The notes below the pieces were generated by a model. It had not been told where the DNA came from. It made no database searches and saw nothing but the letters and a program-made list of their open reading frames with translations. The translations under genes were made by a program, and so were the position numbers. 53,478 bases of DNA. Source: Nitrospira japonica. Lineage in GTDB: Bacteria; Nitrospirota; Thermodesulfovibrionia; UBA6902. How positions within the stretch are numbered: position 1 is the stretch's first letter; each line of letters opens with the position of its first letter. The stretch spans positions 1 through 53,478 of the forward strand of contig DYJL01000020.1 in assembly GCA_020723105.1 (NCBI GenBank), written 5' to 3'. Below are positions 51,824-53,478 of the stretch, piece by piece.

Positions 51824-53356
51824 TCAACTCTTTTCTTCCAATCCGTATTTTTTTATTTTGTACCCTATCTGACGTGGCGTAATTCCAAGCAGTTTTGCAG
51901 CCCGGGCCTGAACCCACCCCGTTTTTTCAAGGGCCTCGCGGATATTTATTTTTTCTATTTCCTCAATGTTGGTAATTAATGAAACGGCCTTGCTCAGACC
52001 CTTTAACCGGCGCACACTCAATGCATCCGGCAAATCCGGCGGGGCTATTATATCTGAGGTTGACATGATTACCAGTCGTTCAACTGTATTTTCCAGTTCC
52101 CGGACATTGCCGGGCCACTCATAGTTCATCAGCACTTGCAGGGCATTTTTATCGAGATGTACAGAACGATTGTGCTCGTTATTGAATTTTGTCAGAAAAT
52201 ATTCTATCAATGCAGGGATATCCTCTTCCCGTTCCCTGAGAGGCGGGAGGAAAATAGGAATGACATTTAACCGGTAATACAGGTCCTCCCTGAATTTGCC
52301 CTGTGACACAAGGGATTCCAGGTCCCTGCTTGTTGCGGTGATCAGCCTGACGTCTACCTTGATTGTTTTTTCGCTGCCAACCGGCTCAAATTCTCTCTCC
52401 TGCAAAACACGTAAAATTTTTGGCTGAAGCATCAAGGGCAGGTCACCGACTTCATCAAGAAAAATGGTCCCTTTGTTTGCGAGTTCGAATCTCCCTTTTC
52501 TTGAAAATATGGCGCCTGTAAATGCGCCTTTTTCGTGGCCAAAAAGTTCTGACTCCAAAAGCCCTTCGGGTATTGAGGCGCAGTTAAATTTAATGAAGGG
52601 CCCCTTGTTTCTGGGACTCATATAATGGAGGGCCCTGGCGATAAGCTCTTTTCCGGTTCCGCTTTCCCCCCGTAAAATTACTGTGGCCTTTGTAGGCGCT
52701 ACTCTATGAACAGCAGCAAACACCTCCTGCATCCGGTCTGATTGGCCTATAATGTTATCTATGCTGTATCTTTCTTTTAATTCTCTTTTCAGGTTTTCCT
52801 TTTCCTTCTCTATTTTTTCATAGCTTTCCCAGAGCCGGACAAACTGTGCAATCAAGGAGGCGACGATTGTCAGGACCCTCAGATCATCATCTACATTTCC
52901 ATGTTTCTTTGAATAAATCCTGTCCACGCTCAATACGCCCAGTACCTCGTTTTTAAATTTAATAGGCACGCTAAGGAAGGATATTCCGTCTTTTTCAGGA
53001 CGGGAACCTGTCTTGTTTAAGAAGAGCGGTTCCTCGTCTATATTGGGAATTACCATGGGTGTTCTTTTTTCAAGGACCCGTCCCACAATGCCTTCTCCAA
53101 TACGGTATTTGCCTTTTTCGATATTCTGCTTTGTAAGTCCGTGGGCTGCAGCTATGCGGAGTTCCTGTGACAAGGGATCGAGGAGAAATACACAGCCCCT
53201 CTGCATCTCAATGAGATTGCCGAGAGTCGCCATTGCTGATGAAAGATTTTTTTCAAGGTCAAAGGATGCCGTGAGGACTTTGCTGACTTCAAGGATGGCA
53301 GCAAGTTCCCGGTTTTTGCGAACTATCAGTTCTGTTTTCCGGCTTTTGTCAGTCAT
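51824..53356 (-). CDS. nifA: NifA-like sigma-54 activator with GAF domain
   Basis: This 510-residue protein has a GAF sensor (about 15-175: [33 protein letters not shown]), a full AAA+ domain (about 195-430) with [15 protein letters not shown] Walker [11 protein letters not shown] for sigma-54 contact, LDEVGDLPL Walker B, and a C-terminal HTH ([20 protein letters not shown]) typical of NifA. The name rests on the HTH and GAF layout; no nif genes are in the window, so a general stress or metabolic activator is possible. Convergent with trmJ, zero gap. Confidence 0.8.
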   Translation of the reverse strand: MTDKSRKTELIVRKNRELAAILEVSKVLTASFDLEKNLSSAMATLGNLIEMQRGCVFLLDPLSQELRIAAAHGLTKQNIEKGKYRIGEGIVGRVLEKRTPMVIPNIDEEPLFLNKTGSRPEKDGISFLSVPIKFKNEVLGVLSVDRIYSKKHGNVDDDLRVLTIVASLIAQFVRLWESYEKIEKEKENLKRELKERYSIDNIIGQSDRMQEVFAAVHRVAPTKATVILRGESGTGKELIARALHYMSPRNKGPFIKFNCASIPEGLLESELFGHEKGAFTGAIFSRKGRFELANKGTIFLDEVGDLPLMLQPKILRVLQEREFEPVGSEKTIKVDVRLITATSRDLESLVSQGKFREDLYYRLNVIPIFLPPLREREEDIPALIEYFLTKFNNEHNRSVHLDKNALQVLMNYEWPGNVRELENTVERLVIMSTSDIIAPPDLPDALSVRRLKGLSKAVSLITNIEEIEKINIREALEKTGWVQARAAKLLGITPRQIGYKIKKYGLEEKS

Positions 53357-53401
53357 TAATAAATTTTACCTGAATCTGCAAAATCTGTGGTTATATTTTT
53401 C

Positions 53402-53478
53402 TAGCAGGCTGCTGAAAAAGTCAGTAATTGTCATTGCGAGGAGCGTATTTTGCGACGAAGCAATCTCAAACTTATTGA
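53402..53478. repeat. dispersed repeat cut by the window end
   Basis: AGCAGGCTGCTGAAAAAGTC followed by TGTCATTGCGAGGAGC and GCGACGAAGCAATCTC is a commonly dispersed palindromic type in anaerobic bacteria. A related GCCTGCTGAAGACC fragment is at 39562. It is truncated at the edge. Confidence 0.6.

Noticed and set aside
51824-53356. A nitrogen-fixation region
   Set aside because: The activator is NifA-like but no nif structural gene is in the window.

Overview
The window looks like a chromosomal contig of a Gram-negative, probably anaerobic or microaerophilic bacterium. Evidence for an outer membrane: LptF/LptG, a SurA-like chaperone, lipoproteins and a Wzm/Wzt polysaccharide exporter. Other traits are a four-haem c-type cytochrome, rubredoxin next to an iron/manganese superoxide dismutase, a PEP-CTERM protein, sigma-54 regulators and many short dispersed repeats. 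This mix fits Nitrospirota (Thermodesulfovibrionia-like) or a neighbouring phylum, but no rRNA is present, so the placement is inference.

Positions 1-7050 are the integrase end of an integrated element lying against the 3' end of a tRNA-Val(CAC) gene. All genes run toward the integrase: unknown genes, a CHC2-TOPRIM-RepA-like primase-helicase, a start-less open frame coupled to the next gene, a P27-like small terminase subunit, small phage-type proteins, an HTH excisionase/AlpA-like protein, an XRE repressor with its own operator-promoter, and a tyrosine recombinase. A small terminase plus primase and integrase, with no large terminase, portal or capsid gene in view, suggests a phage satellite (PICI-like); the left end is off the window.

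Positions 7566-12902 hold housekeeping genes (PPC-domain protein, panC operon, CCA/poly(A) nucleotidyltransferase) and a decayed K+ channel. Positions 12941-25604 are a surface-polysaccharide locus on the minus strand: Wzm/Wzt exporter, four recognisable glycosyltransferases, a possible fifth, a methyltransferase and five sulfotransferase-like proteins. It probably makes and exports a sulfated glycan. Positions 25970-36376 carry a secreted protein, SurA-like isomerase, guaB, guaA, a glycine-zipper lipoprotein, rluB, aspS, a secreted nuclease and a PEP-CTERM protein. Positions 36389-45239 carry an NHL lipoprotein, tetrahaem cytochrome with a structured leader, superoxide dismutase, rubredoxin (39382-39540), a WbaP-type sugar transferase, a class IV aminotransferase, and an HD-GYP/HEAT pair. 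Positions 45445-53356 carry a PAS-GGDEF protein, lptF-lptG, a broken PIN toxin with its antitoxin, a UbiA prenyltransferase, trmJ and a NifA-like activator.

Two families of non-autonomous, MITE-like repeats are scattered between genes. Family A has about seven copies, roughly 250 bp when complete, with inner inverted arms and a conserved 22-codon frame. Family B has three copies, about 170 bp, with long terminal inverted repeats. Some family A copies reach into gene starts and seem to supply a ribosome binding site or start codon. Heptamer repeats also sit inside guaA and aspS. No complete insertion sequence, rRNA or CRISPR array was seen.
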